Part shown: positions 15,959-24,694 of the stretch, piece by piece | Layout of the letters: every line of letters begins with the position of its first letter | How positions within the stretch are numbered: position 1 is the stretch's first letter | Source of the DNA: Pseudooceanicola pacificus | Lineage (GTDB): Bacteria > Pseudomonadota > Alphaproteobacteria > Rhodobacterales > Rhodobacteraceae | Assembly (NCBI RefSeq): GCF_009789075.1 | Contig: NZ_WNXQ01000002.1 | Coordinates: forward strand, 62,001 to 126,000 | Direction of reading: 5' to 3' | Length of the DNA: 64,000 bases | Position numbers and translations under genes: made by a program | Notes under the pieces: generated by a model | What the model was told of the DNA's origin: nothing | Database searches by the model: none | The model's input: only the letters and a program-made list of their open reading frames with translations

Positions 15959-16876
15959 ATGTTTGCATTCATCCTCAAACGCCTCGGCCTGGCACTGCTG
16001 GTTGCCTTTACCGTCAGCTTCATCAGTTTTTCGCTGCTGTTCCTGTCCGGCGATCCGGCCGCCGCGCTGGCCGGTGAGACCGCCAGCGGCGAGGATGTCG
16101 AGGCGCTGCGCCGTCTCTACGGCTTCGACCGGCCGATGATGGTGCAATATGGCGACTGGTTGTTTTCCGCCCTGCGCGGAGATTTCGGCGAGAGCTATTA
16201 TTTCAAACTCCCCGTTGCCAGCCTGATCGCCGAACGCTTGCAGGTGACGATGACGCTGGGCGTCTGCGGTATCCTGTTCGCGCTGGCGACGGCGGTGCCG
16301 CTTGGCGTCGCCGCGGCGATCCGGCCGAATTCGCTGATCGACCGGGTGGCGCTGTTCCTGTCGGTCGCGGGGCAGGCGATGCCGTCCTTCTGGTTCGGTC
16401 TGATCCTGATCGTGGTCTTTGCGATCCAGCTGGGCTGGCTGCCGCCCTCGGGCGCCTCATCCTGGCGGCATTTCATCATGCCGACCATCGTTCTGGGCTA
16501 TTACGCCATGCCCGCCATCATGCGCCTGACGCGCGCCGGCATGCTCGACGTGCTGAATTCCGATTACATCCGCACCGCGCGGGCCAAAGGGTCGGGCGAA
16601 ATGCGCGTGCTGTTCAAACATGCGCTGCGCAATGCCATCATCCCCGTCGTCAGCCTTGCCGCGGTGCAGATGGGCTTCATGCTAGGCGGCTCCATCGTGG
16701 TGGAAAGCGTCTTTGCCCTGCACGGCGCGGGCTATCTCGCCTGGGAAAGCATCGCGCGCAACGACCTGCCCACGGTGCAGGCGCTGATCCTTGTCTTCTC
16801 GATGTTCTACATCGTCTTCACCTTCCTTGCCGACGTGCTGAACGCCTGGCTGGATCCCAGAATGCGGAGCGCCTGA
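15959..16876 (+). CDS. Peptide ABC transporter permease, DppB type
   Basis: A 305-residue inner-membrane protein with a first membrane segment at about residues 9-30, a periplasmic loop and five further segments. Family signs: GETASGEDVEALRRLYGFDRP after the first segment, the EAA-like loop YIRTARAKGSGEMRVLFKHA that docks the ATPase, and the tail VLNAWLDPRMRSA. It is the usual partner of the DppC-type permease that begins 2 bases after its stop. Together they form the translocation pore for the ligand delivered by the binding protein. Confidence 0.92.
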   Translation: MFAFILKRLGLALLVAFTVSFISFSLLFLSGDPAAALAGETASGEDVEALRRLYGFDRPMMVQYGDWLFSALRGDFGESYYFKLPVASLIAERLQVTMTLGVCGILFALATAVPLGVAAAIRPNSLIDRVALFLSVAGQAMPSFWFGLILIVVFAIQLGWLPPSGASSWRHFIMPTIVLGYYAMPAIMRLTRAGMLDVLNSDYIRTARAKGSGEMRVLFKHALRNAIIPVVSLAAVQMGFMLGGSIVVESVFALHGAGYLAWESIARNDLPTVQALILVFSMFYIVFTFLADVLNAWLDPRMRSA

Positions 16877-16877
16877 G

Positions 16878-17774
16878 ATGACCGACATCGCCGATCCCCT
16901 GTCCGCCGAAATCCAGGGCCCGTCGCCGCGCCAGATGCTGAAATCCCGCGCGCTGTCGCACAAGGGCCTGATCTTCGGGCTGAGCGTGGTGCTGCTGCTG
17001 GTGGTGGTCGCGCTTTTCGCGCCGCTGCTCGCGCCGCATGATCCCTATGCGCAAAGCCTGATGAACCGTATGGTCCCCCCGGTGTTCATGGGCGGCACGT
17101 GGGAACATCCGCTGGGCACCGATCACCTTGGCCGGGATTACCTGTCGCGGCTGCTTTACGGGGCGCGCGTCTCGCTGATGATCGGCGCCATCGCCGCCTT
17201 GATCTCGGGCGTGATCGGCACGGCCATGGGCGTCGCGGCGGGCTATTTCGGCGGAAAGGTCGATGCGGTCGTGACCTTCCTGATCAACGTGCGTCTGGCC
17301 ATGCCGGTGGTGCTGGTGGCGCTGGCCGTGGTGGCGATCCTGGGCGGGTCGCTGACGGTGGTGATCTGCGTGCTGGGCCTGCTGCTGTGGGACCGCTTCG
17401 CGGTTGTGATGCGCGCCTCGACCCTGCAGATCAGCCGGCGCGACTATGTGGCCGCCGCGCAGGTCATCGGCGCCTCGACCCCGCGCATCCTGCTGACCGA
17501 GATCATGCCCAATGTCTTCAACAACCTGATCGTCATCGTCACGCTGGAAATGGCCCATGCCATCCTGCTGGAGGCGGCGCTGAGCTTTCTGGGCCTCGGG
17601 GTCCAGCCGCCGACGCCGTCCTGGGGGCTGATGGTGTCCGAGGGCAAGAACATGATGCTGTTCGAGCCCTGGCTGGTGCTGATCCCCGGCGCGGTGCTTT
17701 TCGTGCTGGTGCTGGCGATCAATCTCATGGGCGATGGTCTGCGCGACGTGACCGCCCCCGAAGGACGGAGCTGA
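16878..17774 (+). CDS. Peptide ABC transporter permease, DppC type
   Basis: A 298-residue inner-membrane permease. A cytoplasmic N-terminus leads to the membrane segment GLSVVLLLVVVALFAPLLAP, followed by HPLGTDHLGRDYLSRLLYGA, a hallmark of DppC proteins. The EAA loop is YVAAAQVIGASTPRILLTEI and the conserved tail is FLGLGVQPPTPSWGLMVS. It starts 2 bases after the DppB gene and ends 3 bases before the first ATPase gene. It is a paralogue of the truncated-system permease at the left edge of the window (FLGLGVPPPAPSWG). Confidence 0.93.
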   Translation: MTDIADPLSAEIQGPSPRQMLKSRALSHKGLIFGLSVVLLLVVVALFAPLLAPHDPYAQSLMNRMVPPVFMGGTWEHPLGTDHLGRDYLSRLLYGARVSLMIGAIAALISGVIGTAMGVAAGYFGGKVDAVVTFLINVRLAMPVVLVALAVVAILGGSLTVVICVLGLLLWDRFAVVMRASTLQISRRDYVAAAQVIGASTPRILLTEIMPNVFNNLIVIVTLEMAHAILLEAALSFLGLGVQPPTPSWGLMVSEGKNMMLFEPWLVLIPGAVLFVLVLAINLMGDGLRDVTAPEGRS

Positions 17775-17777
17775 CCG

Positions 17778-18776
17778 ATGAGTGACATGTTGCTTTCCGT
17801 CAGGAACCTGACGCTCGACATTCCCACGGGCAGCGGCATCCTGCATGCGGTGCGCGGCATCGACTTCGATCTGAGGCGCGGCGAGACCCTGTCCATCGTT
17901 GGCGAAAGCGGGTCGGGCAAGTCGTTGACCTCGCTGGCGGTGATGGGACTGCTGGGCAAGTCGATCAAACGTTCGGCGGACGAGATCCGCTTTGGCGATA
18001 CCGATCTGCTGAAGGCGAACAACCGGGTGATGCGCGATCTGCGCGGCAACCGTATGGCGATGATCTTTCAGGAGCCGATGACCTCGCTCAACCCGGCCTA
18101 TACCATCGGCGACCAGCTGATGGAGGCCCTGCTGCTGCACCGCAACGTCAGCCGCGACAAGGCGCGCGCCCGCGCGGTGGAGCTGCTGGAAAAGGTCGGC
18201 ATCACCGCCGCCGCCAGCCGGTTGTCGCAATACCCGCACCAGCTGTCCGGCGGGCTGCGGCAACGGGTGATGATCGCGATGGCGCTGATGTGCGAACCCG
18301 ACCTGCTGATCGCGGACGAACCGACGACGGCGCTGGATGTCACCATTCAGGCGCAGATCCTGCGGCTGCTGGTGGATCTCACGCGCGAGATGAACATGGC
18401 GATGATCCTGATCACCCATGACCTGGGCGTGGTCGCGCGGGTCGCCGACAAGGTCGCGGTGATGTATGCGGGCGAACTGGTGGAAACCGGCCCGGCGAGC
18501 GAGGTTTTCGCCACGCCCAGCCACCCTTATACGCGCGGCCTGCTGCGCTGCATTCCGCAACCGGGCAAGACGGCGCGGGGCGCGCGGCTTGGCACCATTG
18601 CGGGCATTGTCCCCTCGCTGGTGGGCGAGGTCACGGGCTGCGCCTTCCGCACCCGCTGCCCGCATGCGCAGCCTTCATGCCGCGAGGCGATCCCGATGCG
18701 CGGCACCGCTGGCCATGCCTTTCGCTGCGTCTTTGCCGATGGTGCGCTGTCCGAAGAAAAAGGAGTGGTCGCATGA
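17778..18776 (+). CDS. Peptide ABC transporter ATPase, DppD/OppD type
   Basis: A 332-residue cytoplasmic ATPase that powers uptake. Walker A is GESGSGKSLTSL, the Q-loop is MIFQEPMTSLNPAYTIG, the signature is LSGGLRQRVMIAMAL, Walker B is LLIADEPTTALD and the H-loop is LITHDLGVV. The C-terminus carries the oligopeptide_HPY extension (HPYTRGLLRCIPQP) and a CAFRTRCPHAQPSC cysteine cluster, which in this family can hold an iron-sulfur centre. All ATPase elements are intact. The stop overlaps the next start by ATGA. Confidence 0.94.
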   Translation: MSDMLLSVRNLTLDIPTGSGILHAVRGIDFDLRRGETLSIVGESGSGKSLTSLAVMGLLGKSIKRSADEIRFGDTDLLKANNRVMRDLRGNRMAMIFQEPMTSLNPAYTIGDQLMEALLLHRNVSRDKARARAVELLEKVGITAAASRLSQYPHQLSGGLRQRVMIAMALMCEPDLLIADEPTTALDVTIQAQILRLLVDLTREMNMAMILITHDLGVVARVADKVAVMYAGELVETGPASEVFATPSHPYTRGLLRCIPQPGKTARGARLGTIAGIVPSLVGEVTGCAFRTRCPHAQPSCREAIPMRGTAGHAFRCVFADGALSEEKGVVA

Positions 18777-19756
18777 GCGATATCCTGACGCTCGACCGTG
18801 TGAAAAAGACCTACAGCGTCAAACAGGGGCTGTTCGGCAAGCGCAAGCCGCTGACGGCGGTCAATGACGTCACCCTGTCGATGCGCAAGGGCGAGGTGCT
18901 GGGGCTGGTCGGGGAATCCGGCTGCGGCAAGTCCACCCTGGCCAAGCTGCTGCTTGGGCTGGAAAAGCCCACCGCAGGCGATGTGCTGGTCGAAGGCGAC
19001 CGGATGCAGGACCTCGACCGGCGGGCGCTCGCCGGGCGGCTTCAGCCGATCTTTCAGGATCCCTATTCCTCGCTCAACCCGCGGAAATCCATCTACGACC
19101 TGATCTCGCTGCCGCTGCGCGTGCATCGCATCGGCGATGCGGCCAGCCAGCGCAAGGCGGTGCTGGACATCCTTGATATCGTCGGCCTTCCGGGGCGGGT
19201 CATCAACACCTATCCCAGCCAGATGTCGGGCGGTCAGCGCCAGCGTGTGGCCATTGCCCGCGCCCTGGTGATGAAGCCGGAAATCGTGATCTGCGACGAG
19301 CCGACCTCGGCGCTGGATGTGTCGGTGCAGAGCCAGATCCTCAACCTGCTGGGGGATCTGCGTCAGGAATTCGGGCTGACCTATCTGTTCATCTCGCATG
19401 ATCTGGCGGTGGTCGAACATCTGGCGACCCGCGTGGCGGTCATGTACCTTGGCCGGATTGTCGAGGAGGCCCCGGTGGCCGATCTGTTCGAACGGCCGCG
19501 CCATCCCTACACCCGGGCGCTGCTGAGCTCGGTCCTGACGCCCGACCCGGGGCAGGGGGTGCCGGAAACCTCGCTTGGCACGGCCTATCCCAACCCGATT
19601 GATCCGCCCTCGGGCTGTGCCTTTCACCCCCGCTGCCCCCATGCGACGGAACTGTGCGCGGCCAAGGCTCCGCGCCCCCTGGAAACCGATGCGGGACGGG
19701 TGGAATGTCATATGCACGATCCCGACAGCCCGATGTATGAAGAGGCCGCAGCATGA
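18773..19756 (+). CDS. Peptide ABC transporter ATPase, DppF/OppF type
   Basis: A 327-residue partner ATPase. Walker A is GESGCGKSTLAKLLL, the signature is MSGGQRQRVAIARALV, Walker B is IVICDEPTSALD and the H-loop is FISHDLAVV. The C-terminal extension has HPYTRALLSSVL and the cysteine segment GCAFHPRCPHATELC. The start at 18773 is fixed by the ATGA overlap with DppD; longer in-frame starts would lie within that gene. It overlaps the next gene the same way, so five genes of transport and two of hydrolysis are translated as a chain. Confidence 0.94.
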   Translation: MSDILTLDRVKKTYSVKQGLFGKRKPLTAVNDVTLSMRKGEVLGLVGESGCGKSTLAKLLLGLEKPTAGDVLVEGDRMQDLDRRALAGRLQPIFQDPYSSLNPRKSIYDLISLPLRVHRIGDAASQRKAVLDILDIVGLPGRVINTYPSQMSGGQRQRVAIARALVMKPEIVICDEPTSALDVSVQSQILNLLGDLRQEFGLTYLFISHDLAVVEHLATRVAVMYLGRIVEEAPVADLFERPRHPYTRALLSSVLTPDPGQGVPETSLGTAYPNPIDPPSGCAFHPRCPHATELCAAKAPRPLETDAGRVECHMHDPDSPMYEEAAA

Positions 19757-21318
19757 GCGCATTGTCCAGGACCCAGGAGGTCCGCAAGCACGTGATCGAG
19801 ACGCCCGGCGGCGTGGTCGCATCCCAGCACCGCCTGGCCGCCGAAGCGGGGGCCGAGGTGCTGCGCGCCGGGGGCGATGCGGTGGACGCGGCGGTGGCCA
19901 CCTCCTTTGTCCTCGGGGTGCTGGAACCCTGGATGAGCGGCCCGGCAGGCGGCGGGGCGGCCGTGCACTGGCGGGCCGATACGGGCGAGGCGGTGGCGAT
20001 CAATTTCGGCATGCGCTCGCCCAAGGGGCTGAACGTGGCGGACTATCCGCTGTCGGGCGAAGGCAAGGCAAGCGATCTGTTTCCCTGGGAACGGGTGGTC
20101 GGGGACCGCAACGTCGAAGGGGCCAAGGCCATTGCCGTTCCGGGCACGGTGGAGGGGATCGGGCAGGCGCATGCCCGCTGGGGCCGTCTGCCCTGGGCCG
20201 ATCTGCTGGCCCCGGCCATCGCCCACGCCCGCCAGGGGATGCTGGTGGACTGGTACGCCGCTCTGCTGATCGCCTCGGTCGCGCGCAACCTGTCGCAAGA
20301 CCCGGATGCCGCCGCGCTGTTCCTCGATGACGGGGTCTGGCCCAAAGGGTCGGGCTGGACGGCGATCCCGGACAACCGGCTGGATCAAAGCGCCATGGCC
20401 GACATGCTTGAGGTGCTGGCCAGCGGCGGTCCGCGTGCGTTCTACGAAGGCGACATTGCAGCGGCGCTGGCCGGCGACGTGCAGGCCAAGGGCGGCAGCC
20501 TGTCGGTCGATGACCTGCGCGGCTATCGCGCCTGGACGGGCGCGGCGCGGCCCGTGCCCTATCGCGACGCCCTGTTCCACGTCATGCCGGGGCTGACGGC
20601 CGGGCCGACCTTTGCCCGGGTGATGGAACAGCTGTCCGAGGTGGACATGTCCACCCCCGCACAGGCCTATCCCGCCTATGCCAGCGCCCTCAGCCGCGCC
20701 TATGCCGAACGCCTTGGCACGATGGGCGACACCGGCGAGGTGCCCGAGGCGCCCGGCTGCACCACGCATTTCTCGGTCGTCGACCGTGCGGGCAACATGG
20801 TCGCGCATACCCAGACCCTGCTGTCGATTTTTGGCAGCCGCGTGGTCTCTCCCACCACCGGTCTGCTGATGAACAACGGCATCATGTGGTTCGACCCGGA
20901 ACAGGGCAGGCCGAACTCCCTCGGGCCCGACAAGGCCTGCCTGATGAACGTCTGCCCGATTGTCGGCAGCCAGGGCGCGCGCAGCTTTGCGCTTGGGGCC
21001 TCGGGCGGGCGCAAGATCGTTTCGGCGGTGGCGCAGCTGGCCTCCTTCGTCACCGACAGGGGCATGGGTATCGGCGCGGCCTTCCACACGCCGCGCATCG
21101 ACGTGTCGGGCGGGGCAGGGGCGATTGCCGATGAAACCCTGCCGCCCGAGGTTCTAGCGGCCATTGAACGCGTCATGCCGGTTCAGACCACGCGGCGCAC
21201 CGTGCACCCTTATGCCTTTGCCTGCCCCGCCGGGGTGATGCGCGACGGGGCGGTGAACTCGGGATGCACAGAAATCATGTCGCCCTGGGGTGACGCAGCA
21301 CTTGAAGAGACAGAATGA
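19753..21318 (+). CDS. Gamma-glutamyltransferase family protein (Ntn hydrolase)
   Basis: A 521-residue enzyme of the gamma-glutamyltranspeptidase family, which cuts and transfers gamma-glutamyl groups or, in related branches, hydrolyses acylated beta-lactams. The self-cleaving Thr is T337 in CTTHFSVVDRAGN, giving a large and a small subunit as in other Ntn hydrolases. N-terminal signs are VVASQHRLAAEAGAEVLRAG and GGDAVDAAVATSFVLGV. No signal peptide is seen, so it is probably cytoplasmic, unlike E. coli Ggt, and would act on imported substrates. The size is slightly below the usual 550-580. Coupling by ATGA on both sides places it in the peptide-uptake operon. Confidence 0.88.
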   Translation: MSALSRTQEVRKHVIETPGGVVASQHRLAAEAGAEVLRAGGDAVDAAVATSFVLGVLEPWMSGPAGGGAAVHWRADTGEAVAINFGMRSPKGLNVADYPLSGEGKASDLFPWERVVGDRNVEGAKAIAVPGTVEGIGQAHARWGRLPWADLLAPAIAHARQGMLVDWYAALLIASVARNLSQDPDAAALFLDDGVWPKGSGWTAIPDNRLDQSAMADMLEVLASGGPRAFYEGDIAAALAGDVQAKGGSLSVDDLRGYRAWTGAARPVPYRDALFHVMPGLTAGPTFARVMEQLSEVDMSTPAQAYPAYASALSRAYAERLGTMGDTGEVPEAPGCTTHFSVVDRAGNMVAHTQTLLSIFGSRVVSPTTGLLMNNGIMWFDPEQGRPNSLGPDKACLMNVCPIVGSQGARSFALGASGGRKIVSAVAQLASFVTDRGMGIGAAFHTPRIDVSGGAGAIADETLPPEVLAAIERVMPVQTTRRTVHPYAFACPAGVMRDGAVNSGCTEIMSPWGDAALEETE

Positions 21319-22712
21319 CCAGAGACACTGCCATTGCCAAAGCGACCGAGTATTTCGAAACCGGCGCCTTCCAGTCCGATCTCGCCCATCTTGTCTCTTA
21401 CCGCAGCGAAAGCCAGAACCCGGCCCCCGAAGCCCGCGCCGAGGCGCAGCGTTACCTGGTCGAGGCGATGCTGCCCCGGCTTGAGGCGATGGGCTTTGTC
21501 TGCGAGATCATCGACAATCCCGATCCGAAAGGGGGCCCCCTGCTGCTGGGGGAACGGCGCGAAGGCGATGATCTGCCCACGATCCTGACCTACGGGCATG
21601 GCGACACCGTGCGCGGACAGGAGGGGATGTGGCGCGAGGGCCTGAAACCCTGGGAGATCACCGAGGACGGCGACCGGCTCTATGGCCGCGGCACGGCCGA
21701 CAACAAGAGCCAGCATCTGATCAATATCGCCGCGCTCGAATCCGTTCTGGCGGCACGCGGCAGCCTTGGCTTCAACACGCGGATCGTTCTGGAGATGAGC
21801 GAGGAGGTCGGCTCCGTCGGACTGCCCGAGGTGTTCCGCACCTACAAGGACCGGCTGAGCGCGGATGTTCTGATCGCCTCGGACGGGCCGCGCCTGCAAC
21901 CTGACGTGCCGAGCATGTTCATGGGTTCGCGCGGCGGGACGACCTTCGACCTGCTGGTCGAGACCCACGAAGGCGCGCATCATTCCGGCAACTGGGGCGG
22001 GCTGCTGGCCGATCCGGCGATGATCCTGGCCCATGCCCTGGCCTGCATCACCGATGTGCGCGGTCAGATCAAGGTGCCCGAATGGCGCCCCGACAGCCTG
22101 ACAAACTCCGTGCGCGACGCGCTGAGCAGGCTGCCGGTGCATGGCGGAGACGGCCCCGCGGTCGATCCCGACTGGGGCGAGGAAAGCCTGACGCCCGCCG
22201 AACGCGTCTTTGGCTGGAACAGCTTTGCGGTGCTGGCGATGGTTTCGGGCGTGCCCGAGGCCCCGGTCAACGCGATTTCCGGATGGGCGCGGGCCACCTG
22301 CCAACTGCGCTTTGTCGTCGGAACCGACCCCGAAGAGGTCGTGCCCGCGCTGCGCCGCCACCTTGACGCACATGGCTTCGAACGGGTGCAGATCCGCGCG
22401 CATGACCGTGGCTTCTTTTCCGCCACCCGGCTGGATCCCGAACATCCCTGGGCCAGGTTTGTCGGTGCGTCGATCCGCGAAACGGCAGGCGATCTGCACG
22501 TCCTGCCCAACCTCGCCGGATCGCTGCCCAATGACAGCTTTACCGAAATCCTGGGCCTGCCCACGATCTGGGTGCCGCATTCCTATCGCGGATGTTCCCA
22601 ACATGCGCCCAACGAGCACGTCCTGAAACCGCTCTGCCGCGATGCGCTGCGTGTCATGGCCGGCGTGTTCTGGGACATCGGGGCAAGCGGGTTTCGCGGC
22701 GGCCAGGTGTAA
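21315..22712 (+). CDS. M20 family metallopeptidase (ArgE/DapE/CPG2-like)
   Basis: A 465-residue zinc peptidase or deacylase. The family motifs are in order: first ligand in TYGHGDTV, bridging Asp in YGRGTADNKSQH, catalytic and ligand Glu pair in EMSEEVGS, and a lid domain around ETHEGAHHSGNWGG. C-terminal NEHV supplies the last His ligand. Such enzymes remove amino acids from dipeptides or acyl groups from N-acyl amino acids. It closes the uptake operon, overlapping the previous gene by ATGA. The simplest reading is that imported peptides or gamma-glutamyl compounds are finished here. Exact specificity cannot be read. Confidence 0.88.
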   Translation: MTRDTAIAKATEYFETGAFQSDLAHLVSYRSESQNPAPEARAEAQRYLVEAMLPRLEAMGFVCEIIDNPDPKGGPLLLGERREGDDLPTILTYGHGDTVRGQEGMWREGLKPWEITEDGDRLYGRGTADNKSQHLINIAALESVLAARGSLGFNTRIVLEMSEEVGSVGLPEVFRTYKDRLSADVLIASDGPRLQPDVPSMFMGSRGGTTFDLLVETHEGAHHSGNWGGLLADPAMILAHALACITDVRGQIKVPEWRPDSLTNSVRDALSRLPVHGGDGPAVDPDWGEESLTPAERVFGWNSFAVLAMVSGVPEAPVNAISGWARATCQLRFVVGTDPEEVVPALRRHLDAHGFERVQIRAHDRGFFSATRLDPEHPWARFVGASIRETAGDLHVLPNLAGSLPNDSFTEILGLPTIWVPHSYRGCSQHAPNEHVLKPLCRDALRVMAGVFWDIGASGFRGGQV

Positions 22713-23032
22713 CACCCCGCCATCCTGCTGGCCGGATCGGCGGTGAAGCGATCCGGCGCCACATATCACGAGCGGGCCGTTGCCCGTTCTTGCCGACCTG
22801 CATGTGCTTGCGGGTGCCCGGCCGGTTCTGTCGCCGCGCCCGCCCTGCCGATGGCGGCGATGACAGGCCGTCCGGCGTCACCGCGCACGACATCACCATA
22901 TGACAACGCAAGATGGCAGACATCCGCGGCATCCGCCGTGCAGAGGGCCGCTGACGCAGGGCCGCTGTGCGCCAGTCCGCAGTGGTGTGGCACCCCGGGC
23001 AGCCCCACCTTTCATCCGAAAGGAGAAATCCA
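22713..23032. other. Gene-free stretch with a hairpin after the peptide operon
   Basis: No gene is supported in these 320 bases. GCCGGATCG at 22731-22739 pairs with CGATCCGGC at 22749-22757 (9 bp, 9-base loop) and may end the operon transcript although no T-run follows. The promoter of the hemerythrin-like gene should lie near the right end. Confidence 0.4.
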
Positions 23033-23599
23033 ATGCTTGATACCGACACCATTCGCCAGACCGAGATGCCGGAAGAGATGCGGTTTCTCTTCGACCAGTA
23101 TCCGCGCGACAGCTGGGACGCGCATCCGGGCTTCAAGGAAAAGACCCGGCACTGGCTTGGCGCGCATCAGATGTTCCGCCGGGTGGCTGAGCGTGTCCGC
23201 CTGGATACCGAATCCCTGCTGGATCGCGGCATGGAGCTGGAGGACTACGCCGGGCGTCTGTCCCATTACGGCGGCAACCTCGTCGGGAACCTGCATGGCC
23301 ATCATGGCTGGGAAGATCGCAGTTATTTCCCTGAGCTTTCGGCGGCGGACCCGCGTTTCGATGCCGGGCTTGAGGTGCTGGAACAGGATCACGCCGATCT
23401 GGACCAAGTGCTCGATGATTTCACCCGTACCGCCAACCGGCTGATCAAGCTGTCTGATCTGGACGAGGTGCAGGCCCGTGAGGAAGCCGGGCAGGTGCAT
23501 GCCACGGCCGCAACGATCGAGGCCTTCCTGAAACGGCATCTGAGCGACGAAGAAGAGCTGGCGGTGCCGATCATCTTGCATCACCGCCTCAGAGGGTGA
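23033..23599 (+). CDS. Hemerythrin HHE cation-binding domain protein
   Basis: A 188-residue, four-helix protein of the HHE/hemerythrin-like family, which carries a di-iron site for O2, NO or redox handling. Possible ligands seen: HQMF in the first helix pair, HYGGN and HGHHGWEDRSYFPEL in the second, EQDHADLD in the third and KRHLSDEEELAVPIIL with a late His in the last. The start with AAGGAG eight bases upstream is clear; the longer frame upstream is not used. It is monocistronic or paired with the downstream GST-like gene 10 bases later, which suggests a shared oxidative-stress role. Confidence 0.85.
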   Translation: MLDTDTIRQTEMPEEMRFLFDQYPRDSWDAHPGFKEKTRHWLGAHQMFRRVAERVRLDTESLLDRGMELEDYAGRLSHYGGNLVGNLHGHHGWEDRSYFPELSAADPRFDAGLEVLEQDHADLDQVLDDFTRTANRLIKLSDLDEVQAREEAGQVHATAATIEAFLKRHLSDEEELAVPIILHHRLRG

Positions 23600-23609
23600 C
23601 ACTGGCGCC

Positions 23610-24668
23610 ATGAGCGACAGATCGACCGAAGAAGACCAGACGGGTATTCGGCAACGCCGCGCACGGGGCGAATTCGTGCGCGGCGTCAGCGGCTTCCGCC
23701 ATGCCATCGGCGATCCCGATTTCCCGGCGGAACCGGGCCGCTATCATCTTTTCGTGGCGCTCAATTGCCCCTGGTGCCATCGCGTGACCCTGGCCCGGTC
23801 GGTGCTGGGGCTGCAGGACGCCATCACGATGGACGTGGCCTTTCCCAATCGCACCGGCGACGACGATCCCGAGGGGGCGAACCTCTGGGAATTCGCACCG
23901 GACCGGATTGCCAGCCTGACCGGGGCCCCTTTGCCCGAATGCACGGCCGAGACCGGCACCGGCAAGGGTTTGCGCCTGGCCAAACAGGTCTACCGCGCCG
24001 AAGGGTCAGAAGAGCAATCCGTCCCGATCCTTTACGACAGGATCGCGGGCCGCATCGTGAACAACGAAAGCGCCGAGATCATCCGCATGCTGGATGCCCA
24101 TGCCGAGGCGCTTGGCAGCGGTATCGCGGCGGCAACGCGCGTGCGGCTCTACCCCGAGGACGACAGGCTCCGCCACGACATCGATGAGCTGAACGATCTG
24201 ATCTACACCACAATCAACAACGGCGCCTACAAGGCCGGGTTTTCCTCGGATCAGGCGATCTACGAAACCGCCTTTGCCGCCTATTTCAAGACGTTCGACA
24301 AGCTGGAGGACCGTCTGTCCGATGGCCGCCCCTTTCTGACCGGCGAGGCATTTACCGAGGCCGACCTGCGCCTTTTCCCCACGCTCTACCGCCACGATCC
24401 GGTCTATTACCTCCGCATGAAGCTCAACGGTGCGCGGGTGCTCGATTATCCGCATCTGTGGCGATGGCTGTGCCGCGTCCATGCATTGCCCGGTGTCGCG
24501 GATGCGGGATCCCTGGTGCATTGCCGTCAGGGCTATTTCGGGCGCAGCTGGAACGGCGTCGTGCCCCTTGGGCCCTTCAGGCCGATGGCCTATCCGGCGG
24601 CGTATCTTCACCCCGGACTGGCCGACAGCCAGCGGGACGGTTCCCGCGATCCTGAAACCGGGCGTTGA
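23610..24668 (+). CDS. Glutathionyl-hydroquinone reductase-like protein (Xi-class GST, YqjG/ECM4 type)
   Basis: A 352-residue glutathione transferase of the Xi/omega-like class. The thioredoxin-fold active site is C53-P-W-C56 in FVALNCPWCHRVTLA; the family uses this Cys to reduce glutathionyl-hydroquinones. The middle has SVPILYDRIAGRIVNNESAE with the usual Pro and Ser for glutathione binding. The C-terminal helical domain contains YKAGFSSDQ, FLTGEAFTEADLRLFPTLYR and YYLRMKLN, all characteristic of YqjG. Length fits the family (about 320-350). It lies 10 bases after the hemerythrin-like gene. Confidence 0.9.
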   Translation: MSDRSTEEDQTGIRQRRARGEFVRGVSGFRHAIGDPDFPAEPGRYHLFVALNCPWCHRVTLARSVLGLQDAITMDVAFPNRTGDDDPEGANLWEFAPDRIASLTGAPLPECTAETGTGKGLRLAKQVYRAEGSEEQSVPILYDRIAGRIVNNESAEIIRMLDAHAEALGSGIAAATRVRLYPEDDRLRHDIDELNDLIYTTINNGAYKAGFSSDQAIYETAFAAYFKTFDKLEDRLSDGRPFLTGEAFTEADLRLFPTLYRHDPVYYLRMKLNGARVLDYPHLWRWLCRVHALPGVADAGSLVHCRQGYFGRSWNGVVPLGPFRPMAYPAAYLHPGLADSQRDGSRDPETGR

Positions 24669-24694
24669 ATTTCCTTTGGCGAAGGGCGGCCAGC

